A stretch of DNA of 64,000 nt from Pusillimonas noertemannii (GTDB lineage: Bacteria > Pseudomonadota > Gammaproteobacteria > Burkholderiales > Burkholderiaceae_B). Below are positions 7,232-14,677 of this stretch, piece after piece. Both the position numbers and the translations under genes were made by a program. The notes beneath the pieces are model-generated. The model had not been told where the DNA came from. It made no database searches and worked only from the letters and a program-made list of their open reading frames with translations. The stretch is taken from positions 124,001-188,000 of the forward strand of contig NZ_QEKO01000004.1 in the NCBI RefSeq assembly GCF_003096595.1, in the 5' to 3' direction. Position 1 is the stretch's first letter. Each line of letters starts with the position of its first letter.

Positions 7232-7585
7232 TTAGCCGCGCGAGCGCGGTGGATCATAGATAGTCATGAATACAAGATATTCCTGACCCGTGTTTTCAAT
7301 GGAATGCAAGGCCCCGAAAGGAATTTTCACTATTGATCCTGGCCCTACTGCGTGGACCTTGCCGGCAATGGTGACTGTGCCTGCGCCGCTCATGAAATAA
7401 AACGCGTGATTGTCGGGATCAATATGTACAGGAGAGTATCCGCCAGGAGCGACGCGTACATAATCAACGCTATATGCATTGGTGAAGTCCGAGGCCACGA
7501 CTCCAAACTGGAATTCGTAGCCATTGGAATTCTCCACCGAAAAAGGCTTCCATATCAATTCTTCCATAGAAACTACATGTCGCAT
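7232..7585 (-). CDS. Small cupin with candidate metal ligands (cupin 2)
   Basis: 117 aa single-domain cupin. Motif 1 reads Val-His-Ile-Asp-Pro-Asp-Asn-His followed by Ala-Phe-Tyr-Phe-Met-Ser-Gly; motif 2 reads Gly-Ala-Leu-His-Ser-Ile-Glu-Asn. That gives three His plus an Asp in the usual ligand positions, so a metal site is possible, though the canonical second His and the Glu are changed. The first codons overlap the end of the flavin reductase gene by 13 bases; the gene ends 28 bases before the binding-protein start. It could be a small dioxygenase, isomerase or ligand-binding protein acting on the imported compound; no function is assigned. Confidence 0.78.
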   Translation of the reverse strand: MRHVVSMEELIWKPFSVENSNGYEFQFGVVASDFTNAYSVDYVRVAPGGYSPVHIDPDNHAFYFMSGAGTVTIAGKVHAVGPGSIVKIPFGALHSIENTGQEYLVFMTIYDPPRSRG

Positions 7586-8118
7586 GATGCTGCTCCAAGG
7601 GCCGTTTCAATACAATCCGTTCTCGTTACTTGTCCATTCGTCGGAGGGGTTATTTCGGGCCCAAGATGGTGGAAAATTCCTCGGGAGCAAACAAGCGCGG
7701 GCGCATCGCTACGCCCGAGGGCCAATACCTCTCCTACGAAAATGTCATGATCTCCCCCGGGGTATTGGGCCCATTTCCGACAGACGAAGTAGCCGAGGGT
7801 TCTACGCAATATAGGGCACCCCTCTATCCAGTCGCAGCCAATTTCCAATCGGGTACCCCGCCGTCCGGCAAAGTAGTGCCCAAGCTCGGCCTGATCGGAT
7901 TGCAATAAATTAATCCCGAAGCGTTCCGCACTTTGAAGTAGAGGATGCGCACGCGCCGTTCGGGCCACACTGAAGAGCACCAGTTGTGGGTCGACTGACA
8001 CGGCGGCGAAAGAACTTGCCGTCATTCCGTGGAATGTGTCGCCCTGTTTGACTGAGATGACCGCCACCCCTGTGCTGAAAGCTCGCAAACCCTTGCGAAA
8101 TTCTTCTGAATCAACCAT
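7573..8118 (-). CDS. Flavin reductase, DIM6/NTAB (HpaC-like) family
   Basis: 181 aa. Phe-Ser-Thr-Gly-Val-Ala-Val-Ile-Ser and Gly-Met-Thr-Ala-Ser-Ser-Phe-Ala-Ala-Val-Ser-x-Asp-Pro are the FMN-binding strands of NAD(P)H:flavin reductases that supply reduced flavin to two-component monooxygenases. Phe-Gly-Ile-Asn-Leu-Leu and His-Asp-Ile-Phe-Val-Gly-Glu-Val are also family features. About 25 residues after the usual end (Ile-Phe-His-His-Leu) form an unexplained tail that overlaps the next gene. No partner oxygenase component lies in the array. The gap to the upstream porin stop is 46 bases, so the genes are probably cotranscribed. Confidence 0.85.
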   Translation of the reverse strand: MVDSEEFRKGLRAFSTGVAVISVKQGDTFHGMTASSFAAVSVDPQLVLFSVARTARAHPLLQSAERFGINLLQSDQAELGHYFAGRRGTRLEIGCDWIEGCPILRRTLGYFVCRKWAQYPGGDHDIFVGEVLALGRSDAPALVCSRGIFHHLGPEITPPTNGQVTRTDCIETALGAASCDM

Positions 8119-8164
8119 TAACTATCTCCATGATATTCAATGCGGTACTCGGCTGAAGATGCCA

Positions 8165-9289
8165 TCAGAATATGTGCTTGATGCCTAAAGAAACCGTTGT
8201 GGAGCGATCATCGCCCGCACTTATGGGCTTGGATCTCATTTGCACACCGCCACTGCCCAGTGTGTATCCGGATCCGTTCTGATTGTCTATGGTTCCAAGT
8301 GCAGCGTAGAGCAACGTGCGACGCGACAGCCTATATTCTGCGCCTACGGCCAGCCATGTGGCATTTCGATTGCCTGCGGGGGAAAGGTAGTCTGAACTGT
8401 CTATAACCCGAGTGATTTGGGCAATAGCGGTCAAAAAGCCAAACGGTATCCTGACCCCAATATTCCAAAGTGATATGTTCGATGTGCCGGAGCCGGGGAG
8501 CCTCGCGAACGAGCCCAGGCAGTTGGAACAGCTGTTCTTTTCTCCGGTATAGCCAAGATACATACGCCAATTATCGAAGTCATAACTGCCACCGACAAGC
8601 CAAGCTTCGAGGTGGCCTGTGCCTCCTCTTCCACTTTGTTGCCGGCCGTATGCCGCCAATATATCCAAAGGGCCGTTGGTATAGCGAAGTGACACACCAT
8701 AAGCGTCACCCAGCGCGGCTACACGGTCATTAATGCTGGCTAAGGCAGTCAATCGCCAGCCGTTCCATTCGGGAGAAACATAGTTGATGGCATTATCGAC
8801 TCTTGCGCTGACGACCTGCGGAGCAACTTGGTATTTTGCCCCCCGCGACAATGAGATGAGTCCCCCACTACCCATCCAGTGAAATGCATCAATTTTGGAT
8901 TGTGCCAATGAAATCGGCGTCGGGATTCGGCCTAATGTCAGTGCGCCGAACACTTCATGCGAAATCCCTACTGATGCCTCACGCCCGAATAATCGCCCAC
9001 CTTGACCCGCCATGCCGGTATTTCCGGCGAAGCCGTTCTCCAATCGGAAATTTGCAGACCAGCCGTTTCTCAGATTTTCGCTTCCGATGAACCCCAATCG
9101 ACTTCCTGCCGCACCACCGGATATGACGCGACCTGTGGTACTGCCGTCTGTATGACTGATATCAAGGCCGCCGTCGAAAATTCCATAAATCTTCACCCCT
9201 TCTTGAGCGTGAACCGTCTGTACCGCTATTCCTCCCATCAACGCTGCGGCCGCCAGCCAAAGCATGGTTTTTTTATGAGTATTACTCAT
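8165..9289 (-). CDS. Outer-membrane general porin (Bordetella/Burkholderia type)
   Basis: 374 aa. A signal peptide ending Val-His-Ala is followed by Val-Lys-Ile-Tyr-Gly-Ile-Phe-Asp-Gly-Gly-Leu, the standard first beta strand of trimeric betaproteobacterial porins. Arg-Leu-Gly-Phe-Ile-Gly-Ser-Glu-Asn-Leu and alternating beta strands follow, ending with the C-terminal Phe needed for barrel assembly (Ile-Lys-His-Ile-Phe). It is the first gene of the minus-strand array and faces the LysR gene, so it most likely admits the compound the ABC system then imports. AGGG lies shortly before the start. Confidence 0.9.
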   Translation of the reverse strand: MSNTHKKTMLWLAAAALMGGIAVQTVHAQEGVKIYGIFDGGLDISHTDGSTTGRVISGGAAGSRLGFIGSENLRNGWSANFRLENGFAGNTGMAGQGGRLFGREASVGISHEVFGALTLGRIPTPISLAQSKIDAFHWMGSGGLISLSRGAKYQVAPQVVSARVDNAINYVSPEWNGWRLTALASINDRVAALGDAYGVSLRYTNGPLDILAAYGRQQSGRGGTGHLEAWLVGGSYDFDNWRMYLGYTGEKNSCSNCLGSFARLPGSGTSNISLWNIGVRIPFGFLTAIAQITRVIDSSDYLSPAGNRNATWLAVGAEYRLSRRTLLYAALGTIDNQNGSGYTLGSGGVQMRSKPISAGDDRSTTVSLGIKHIF

Positions 9290-9381
9290 TCTTTTACCCT
9301 ATGTTTTTGAATTGTCTCCTCTTGGCCAGTCATCGGTCGGGTCTTCCACCGTTGCATAGGCCCCGATGAGATTATGTTTGT

Positions 9382-9435
9382 GTTCCAAATTTACGGCAAT
9401 ACTATAAAATATGAACGGTTCGTTCCAATTTATGG
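9382..9435. promoter_or_regulatory. Divergent porin/LysR control region with direct repeats
   Basis: Two near-identical elements, GTTCCAAATTTACGG (9382-9396) and GTTCCAATTTATGG (9422-9435), are 40 bp apart, about four helical turns. Between them lie TATAAAAT (9403-9410) and GAACGGTTC (9413-9421), a short palindrome. This is the layout expected where a LysR tetramer contacts the DNA between its own gene and its target, but no footprint information can be read from sequence. Confidence 0.5.
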
Positions 9436-9444
9436 ACAAAATGG

Positions 9445-10341
9445 ATGTTGACTTTGATCGATATACTCACTTTCGTAAAAATTGCTGACTTGCGTAGTGT
9501 GACTCAGGCGGCGCGTGTGCTAGGCATGCCAAAATCATCGGTCAGTCGTAATTTGGGGCGCCTTGAGCAAGCTGTGGGAGCACCCCTGGTGCTGCGCGGC
9601 AGTCGGCAACTATCGCTGACTGATACGGGAAGAGTTTTCTACAACCACGCTCAGCGGATACTGGAGGAAGTGGATGAGGCTCATAGTGCTGTGGGCCAAT
9701 TACACGGAACCGCACGCGGCCATTTACGTGTCGCCGCACCAGTCACGTCCGGGCAACAGTTGTTGGCCCCCCTGCTTCCGGAGTTTCTGTCGCTTTACCC
9801 CAAGCTCACCTTGAATCTTGAGTTAACCAGCCGACAAGCAGATCCCTTAACGGAGGACGTTGATGTCGTTATTCAAATTGGAGACCTAAGCGACTCGCAA
9901 TTAGTCGCTCGCCGACTAGGCACGTTTCGCCTGTCGCTATATGGCAGCGCCGAATATCTGGCCCGGCACGGGGAGCCGAGAACCGTCTCGGATTTGTCCA
10001 GCCACGTTGTGTTGGATATTTTCGAAGGCCCGCATGCATGGACGCTATATGGCCCCGGAGGAAGCACTGCGGTCGGGATTACGCCTCGACTATCTATCAA
10101 TGATCCTTCCGCGATCCGCACGGTAGCATTGGGCGGCACCGGCCTAGCTTGGTTACCCCATTTTCTATGCGCTAATGACTTGGCTTCCGGGAAGCTAGTG
10201 CATGTACTGCCGCAATGGCATCGAGGCCAACGCGACGTCCACGCACTATTCCCACCTCCCCGCACCCTCACTCCTCGGGTACGCGTATTTATTGATTTTT
10301 TAGTAGAAAAATTTGCTCAAAAAGGGCAGTTGCATTACTAG
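9445..10341 (+). CDS. LysR-family transcriptional regulator
   Basis: 298 aa, standard length. The N-terminal helix-turn-helix (about residues 18-37) reads Val-Thr-Gln-Ala-Ala-Arg-Val-Leu-Gly-Met-Pro-Lys-Ser-Ser-Val-Ser-Arg. Linker and effector domain follow, with Gly-His-Leu-Arg-Val-Ala-Ala-Pro typical of the AaeR/DsdC-like LysR subgroup. It is divergent from the porin and the only regulator beside the eight-gene array, so it probably controls it. The 60-base block at 9781 has 29 G+C (48%), like the array and unlike the flanks. A second ATG at 9441 is out of frame. There is no strong ribosome site. Confidence 0.9.
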   Translation: MLTLIDILTFVKIADLRSVTQAARVLGMPKSSVSRNLGRLEQAVGAPLVLRGSRQLSLTDTGRVFYNHAQRILEEVDEAHSAVGQLHGTARGHLRVAAPVTSGQQLLAPLLPEFLSLYPKLTLNLELTSRQADPLTEDVDVVIQIGDLSDSQLVARRLGTFRLSLYGSAEYLARHGEPRTVSDLSSHVVLDIFEGPHAWTLYGPGGSTAVGITPRLSINDPSAIRTVALGGTGLAWLPHFLCANDLASGKLVHVLPQWHRGQRDVHALFPPPRTLTPRVRVFIDFLVEKFAQKGQLHY

Positions 10342-10410
10342 GATTTTGCTTTCCTGTTTCTTCATGACTCTAGTTTAATGCCGCTACGCCAAACCGAAGC
10401 CACCGCCGGT

Positions 10411-11907
10411 CTAGTCATCCCCATCGCCGTCAGCCGCAACCGCCGCCTGCGCGCTGCCCCGGCTCTGGCTTAGCCGCAGCAGATAATCCGCATCGATATC
10501 ACCCGTGATATAGCACCCATTGAAGCAGGACGACTCGAACTGCTCCATCGCCGGATTCAGGTCGCGGATCGATTGCTCGAGGTCTTCAAGCCGCTGATAC
10601 ACCAGCCCGTCCGCCCCGATCTCTTGCGCGATCTGCTCCGTGCTGCGGCCCGTGGCGATAAGCTCGGACTGCGTCGGCATGTCGATGCCGTAGACATTGG
10701 GAAACCGCACCGGCGGCGCCGCCGAAGCAAAATACACCTTGTTCGCACCCGCCTCGCGCGCCATGTCCACGATCTGGCGGCTGGTCGTGCCCCGCACGAT
10801 CGAATCGTCCACCAGCAGCACATTCTTGCCGCGAAACTCCATGTCGATCGCACTGAGCTTTTGCCGCACCGATTTCTTGCGTACCGCTTGGCCCGGCATG
10901 ATGAAAGTGCGGCCCACGTAGCGATTCTTGATGAAGCCCTCGCGATAATCCAGCCCCAGGTGCGCCGCCAACTGCATGGCCGAGGGACGCGAAGAATCGG
11001 GTATGGGCATGACCACATCGATATCGCCCAGGCGCAGCGACTTCGCCACATTGTTGGCCAGGTACTCGCCCATGTTCAGGCGCGCCGAATAAATCGACAC
11101 GCCATCCATCAATGAATCGGGCCGCGCAAAATACACGTACTCGAACACACAGGGCGTGAGGCTGGGCGCCTGGGCGCACTGGCGGCTGGTAAGCCGGCCG
11201 TCAAGGTCGATCAGCACCGCTTCGCCGGGCTGCACGTCGCGCACGAAGGTGTAGCCGCAGCCCGTAAGCGCCACCGACTCGGAAGCCACCATCCATTCAG
11301 GGCCCTGGTCGGTTTCAAGCGAGCCCAGGCAAAGCGGACGTATGCCGTGCGGGTCGCGAAAGGCCACCATACCGAAGCTCGAGATCTGGGCAATGACGGC
11401 GTAGGCCCCCCGAGCGCGCTTGTGCACGGCTTCAACCGCCGCAAATACCGCGTTTTCGTCGAGCGACACACCGTTGGCCGCCTGCTGCAGCTCGTGCGCG
11501 AAAATATTCAGCAGAACTTCGGAATCGGAATTGGTATTGATATGCCGCCTGTCGACGCGGAACAGTTCTTCGCGAAGGTCGCGCCAGTTGGTCAGGTTGC
11601 CGTTGTGCACGAAAGTGATGCCGAATGGCGCGTTCACATAGAAGGGCTGCGCCTCGTCCACGCTGTCGCTGGAGCCCGCCGTGGGATAACGCACCTGGCC
11701 CAGGCCGCTGTTGCCGGGCAGCGAGCGCATATTGCGCGTACGAAAGACGTCGCGCACGAGCCCGCTTGCCTTGTACATGCTGAAGAGCTGGTCGTGCGCC
11801 GTGGCGATGCCGGCGGCGTCCTGGCCACGGTGCTGCAGCAGCAACAGGCTGTCATAAATTACCTGATTGACGGGATTGCGCCCCGCAATCCCAACGATTC
11901 CGCACAT
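10411..11907 (-). CDS. purF: Amidophosphoribosyltransferase
   Basis: 498 aa, full length. It catalyses the first committed step of purine synthesis, using glutamine and PRPP to form phosphoribosylamine. Cys2 after the initiator Met is the glutaminase nucleophile (Met-Cys-Gly-Ile-Val-Gly). The N-terminal nucleophile domain has Asn-Gly-Asn-Leu-Thr-Asn. The phosphoribosyl domain has the PRPP loop [13 protein letters not shown]. The C-terminus keeps Cys-Phe-Asn-Gly-x-Tyr. It is the last gene of folC-dedD-cvpA-purF, an order shared with other proteobacteria. Confidence 0.97.
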   Translation of the reverse strand: MCGIVGIAGRNPVNQVIYDSLLLLQHRGQDAAGIATAHDQLFSMYKASGLVRDVFRTRNMRSLPGNSGLGQVRYPTAGSSDSVDEAQPFYVNAPFGITFVHNGNLTNWRDLREELFRVDRRHINTNSDSEVLLNIFAHELQQAANGVSLDENAVFAAVEAVHKRARGAYAVIAQISSFGMVAFRDPHGIRPLCLGSLETDQGPEWMVASESVALTGCGYTFVRDVQPGEAVLIDLDGRLTSRQCAQAPSLTPCVFEYVYFARPDSLMDGVSIYSARLNMGEYLANNVAKSLRLGDIDVVMPIPDSSRPSAMQLAAHLGLDYREGFIKNRYVGRTFIMPGQAVRKKSVRQKLSAIDMEFRGKNVLLVDDSIVRGTTSRQIVDMAREAGANKVYFASAAPPVRFPNVYGIDMPTQSELIATGRSTEQIAQEIGADGLVYQRLEDLEQSIRDLNPAMEQFESSCFNGCYITGDIDADYLLRLSQSRGSAQAAVAADGDGDD

Positions 11908-11942
11908 TTGAGTGTCCTAGTTAAAGCGTCTGGTTGTAGCGT

Positions 11943-12431
11943 TCAGTACGGCAAATAGCCGGCCAGCGAAGGCGGTAGCATCTGCTTGAGTTTCTGTATG
12001 CCCTGCTCGGCCGAGCCCGACAGACGGGCGTCGCGCCACCACGGCTCTTGGGGCAGCTCGGTGTAGCCGGCCAGCGCCACCAGCACCAGCACGATCAGCA
12101 GCCCGCGCAGGAATCCGAAGATGGCGCCCATGCCGTGGTCGGCGGGGGTAAGCCCGGTTTTATCGATAAGCGTGCCCAGCGTGACATTGATCAGCCCCAC
12201 CAGAAGCAGCACCACGATGAAGACCGCCGCATAAGCTGCGGCGGTGCGTAGAAGGTCGTTCTCGATGAAGGCTGTAAGCCAGCCTGAGACCCGCGGCCCC
12301 CACCAGATGGCGGCCACAAAGGCCGCCGCATAGGCAACGAGGGAAAGCAGCTCTTTGACGAAACCTCGCAACAGGCCCAGGAATGTAGACACCCCCACGA
12401 TGGCCAGCACGATGTAGTCGAAGCTTGTCAC
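11943..12431 (-). CDS. cvpA: CvpA family membrane protein
   Basis: 162 aa with four hydrophobic segments and the family N-terminus (Asp-Tyr-Ile-Val-Leu-Ala-Ile-Val-Gly-Val-Ser-Thr-Phe-Leu-Gly-Leu-Leu-Arg-Gly). CvpA is an inner-membrane protein needed for colicin V production in E. coli and tied to envelope stress; its biochemical role is not settled. It starts with GTG whose last two bases plus the next A form the stop of dedD (GTGA at 12428-12431), so translation is coupled. purF follows 35 bases later. Confidence 0.9.
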   Translation of the reverse strand: MTSFDYIVLAIVGVSTFLGLLRGFVKELLSLVAYAAAFVAAIWWGPRVSGWLTAFIENDLLRTAAAYAAVFIVVLLLVGLINVTLGTLIDKTGLTPADHGMGAIFGFLRGLLIVLVLVALAGYTELPQEPWWRDARLSGSAEQGIQKLKQMLPPSLAGYLPY

Positions 12432-13207
12432 TGAGTGGCGATGAAGCTGTTGACGTAGTCGAGTGAGCGCAGCCGTGTCTGTGCCGCCTGCGCCGCCTCG
12501 CGCGTGGGGAAAGGCCCCACCCGCAGGCGGTAGGTGGTTTTCCCGTCAGGGCTGGCCGACTCGACATAGGCGTTGGTGACACCTGCCGAAACCAGGCTGT
12601 CGCGGCGGGCCTGGGCGTCTTTTTGAGACGTGTAGGCGGCGATCTGCACCACGAAGTTGCCCTTGGCGGCGGCCGCCGGCGGCTTGGACGGCTGGCGCCC
12701 TTCGAGCAGCGCGATGGCGACGGAACCGTCGTCGGTGCGTTCGGAAGCGGACGGCTTGGGCGCCGGTTTGGATTCGGGCTTGGGCTCTGGCTTGGGTTCA
12801 GGTTTGGGCTCGGGGCGCGCCGGTTCTTCAGGCTTGGCGCCGGCGGGCTCTTGCGCCGAGGCCTGCTGATCGGACGGAGTTTCGGCGACGGGCTCGGGCA
12901 CCGGCAAGGCAGGCGTTTCAACACTGAGTTGGCCGTTGGCATCGCCGGACGTGGCCGGATCGCCCGACGCGATGGACGGTTCGGGAATGGGCGGAATGGC
13001 CGGCACCACGACCGGGGTTTCAGCCGGCTGCTCGGGTTCGGACTTGATCAGCATGGGCACCACGATGACCGCGGCCACGACCAGCGCCAGCGCGCCGATG
13101 AGCCGCTGGCGCGCCCTGCCGCGCAGATCTTCGGCATGAGCCTCGCTGGGCGGCGATGAACGGCGCCTGGATTCGGAGGCAGCCTGTTTGCGAGAGAACA
13201 ATCCCAT
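12428..13207 (-). CDS. dedD: SPOR-domain cell-division protein, DedD-like
   Basis: 259 aa bitopic membrane protein. A short Arg/Ser-rich cytoplasmic part and one membrane helix (about residues 36-54) lead to a long Pro/Glu/Ala/Lys-rich periplasmic linker with repeats of Glu-Pro-Lys-Pro (about 132-150). The C-terminal SPOR domain (about 184-259) has Phe-Val-Val-Gln-Ile-Ala-Ala-Tyr and Tyr-Arg-Leu-Arg-Val-Gly-Pro-Phe. SPOR domains bind denuded septal peptidoglycan. It lies between folC and cvpA, as dedD does in E. coli. The repeats make the linker length liable to vary between strains. Confidence 0.88.
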   Translation of the reverse strand: MGLFSRKQAASESRRRSSPPSEAHAEDLRGRARQRLIGALALVVAAVIVVPMLIKSEPEQPAETPVVVPAIPPIPEPSIASGDPATSGDANGQLSVETPALPVPEPVAETPSDQQASAQEPAGAKPEEPARPEPKPEPKPEPKPESKPAPKPSASERTDDGSVAIALLEGRQPSKPPAAAAKGNFVVQIAAYTSQKDAQARRDSLVSAGVTNAYVESASPDGKTTYRLRVGPFPTREAAQAAQTRLRSLDYVNSFIATQ

Positions 13208-13255
13208 GTAAAAACCTCTGGCCGCGGCCCGATCGGGACAAGCGCGGCGACATGA

Positions 13256-14557
13256 TTAGACCGTGCGCCCCAGTTCCTGAAGTATGGGCCCAACCGTCGA
13301 GAACGAGCCAAACACAAGAATTCTATCATCCTCGGCAGCCAGCTCGCGCGCCTTGGCGAAGGCTTGAACCGGATTGTCAAAACTTGACACGGTTATTGTC
13401 TCGTCGGGATTGTCGGGCAGCACACCTCGCACGATCTCGGCCAGCTCTTCACCGGTGCTGCCCCGGGGCCCATCGAGCGTGGCGCAATACCAGTGATCCA
13501 CGCGGGGCGCCAGCTTGGCCAGCACGGCCTTGGCGTCTTTGTCGCGCAGCATGCCCACCACCGCATGGGTATAGGGGTAGTAGGCCATGCCGGCAAGGTT
13601 CTGCGCCAGTGCGGCGGCCGCATGGGGGTTATGCGCCACATCGAGCACGATGGCCGGCTTGCCGGGCAGGATCTGCATGCGCCCAGGCAGCGACACCTGC
13701 AGCAGGCCCACCCGCACCGCCTGCTGCGGCACGGCCAGCTTGTCGCGCAGCGATTCAATGGCGGCCAGCGCCGCGCTGGCATTGATCAGCTGGTTGGCGC
13801 CGCGCAGCGCCGGATAAGCCAGCCCGTTGCGCCGCTGGTTGCGGCCGCCGTAGGCCCACTGCTGGCGATCGCCCGAATAATTGAAGTCCTTGCCGAACTG
13901 CCACAGGTCGGCGCCCGCCTGTTCGGCGTATCCGGCGATGGAGGCCGGCGGCTGGGGATCCGCGCAGATGGCCGGGCGCCCCGCACGGAACACATGGGCT
14001 TTTTCAAGGCCGATTTTCTCGCGCGTATCGCCCAGCCACTCGGTATGGTCGATGTCGACGCTGGTGACGATGGCGCAGTCGGCATCGACGATGTTGACGG
14101 CGTCCAGGCGCCCTCCCATGCCTACCTCGAGCACCGCCACATCGAGCCGGCCGGCATCGAAAAGCAGCAGCGCCGCCAGCGTGGCGAATTCGAAATAGCT
14201 CAGGCTGATCTCGCCGCGCGCCGCCTCGATGCGCTCGAACTGCGCGATGATCTGCTCGTCGCCGGCGTTTTCACCATTGACGCGTATGCGCTCGTTGAAA
14301 TGCACCAGGTGCGGCGAGGTATACAGGCCCACGCGATAGCCGGCCGAAAGCAGGATGGCTTCCAGCATGGCGCAGGTGGACCCTTTGCCGTTGGTGCCCG
14401 CCACCACGATCTTCACAAATGGCAGTTCAAGCTCCAGCCGCTGCGCCACCGTGCGAATGCGGTCCAGCCCCATGTCGATGGCCTTGGGGTGCAGGGTTTC
14501 CAGATGGGCAAGCCACTGGTCGAGGCTGGCGTTGGCGCCGGGTTGAATAGATGACAT
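13256..14557 (-). CDS. folC: Bifunctional dihydrofolate/folylpolyglutamate synthase
   Basis: 433 aa. It adds glutamate to dihydropteroate to form dihydrofolate and extends folate polyglutamate tails. The Mur-ligase P-loop Val-Ala-Gly-Thr-Asn-Gly-Lys-Gly-Ser-Thr, the folate/ATP stretch Tyr-Thr-Ser-Pro-His-Leu-Val-His-Phe-Asn-Glu-Arg and Asp-Val-Ala-His-Asn-Pro-His-Ala are present. I start at 14557 (Met-Ser-Ser-Ile-Gln-Pro); the ATG at 14611 would read through the hairpin after lpdA and adds 18 non-family residues. It heads the folC-dedD-cvpA-purF group. Confidence 0.95.
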   Translation of the reverse strand: MSSIQPGANASLDQWLAHLETLHPKAIDMGLDRIRTVAQRLELELPFVKIVVAGTNGKGSTCAMLEAILLSAGYRVGLYTSPHLVHFNERIRVNGENAGDEQIIAQFERIEAARGEISLSYFEFATLAALLLFDAGRLDVAVLEVGMGGRLDAVNIVDADCAIVTSVDIDHTEWLGDTREKIGLEKAHVFRAGRPAICADPQPPASIAGYAEQAGADLWQFGKDFNYSGDRQQWAYGGRNQRRNGLAYPALRGANQLINASAALAAIESLRDKLAVPQQAVRVGLLQVSLPGRMQILPGKPAIVLDVAHNPHAAAALAQNLAGMAYYPYTHAVVGMLRDKDAKAVLAKLAPRVDHWYCATLDGPRGSTGEELAEIVRGVLPDNPDETITVSSFDNPVQAFAKARELAAEDDRILVFGSFSTVGPILQELGRTV

Positions 14558-14570
14558 GGTGGACCTGATA

Positions 14571-14671
14571 AAAAAGAAAAGCCGGCGCCATTTTAAGACA
14601 GCTCTGAACACTTCTTCGCGCGATGTGTTCGGAGCTGCCTTGCGGCGCCGGCGAGGGCCGGAAAACCGGCC
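14571..14671 (-). terminator. Compound terminator after the pyruvate dehydrogenase operon
   Basis: Past the lpdA stop (minus strand) comes GGCCGG-AAAA-CCGGCC (14656-14671). A long two-part hairpin follows, with outer arms GCCGGCGCC (14581-14589) and GGCGCCGGC (14644-14652). The inner arms CAGCTCTGAACAC (14599-14611) and GTGTTCGGAGCTG (14625-14637) have a single mismatch that can wobble-pair. On the minus strand the outer stem is followed by TTTTCTTTTTT (complement of 14570-14580). This is a strong intrinsic terminator that isolates folC from lpdA transcription. Confidence 0.8.
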
Positions 14672-14677
14672 GTGCGG

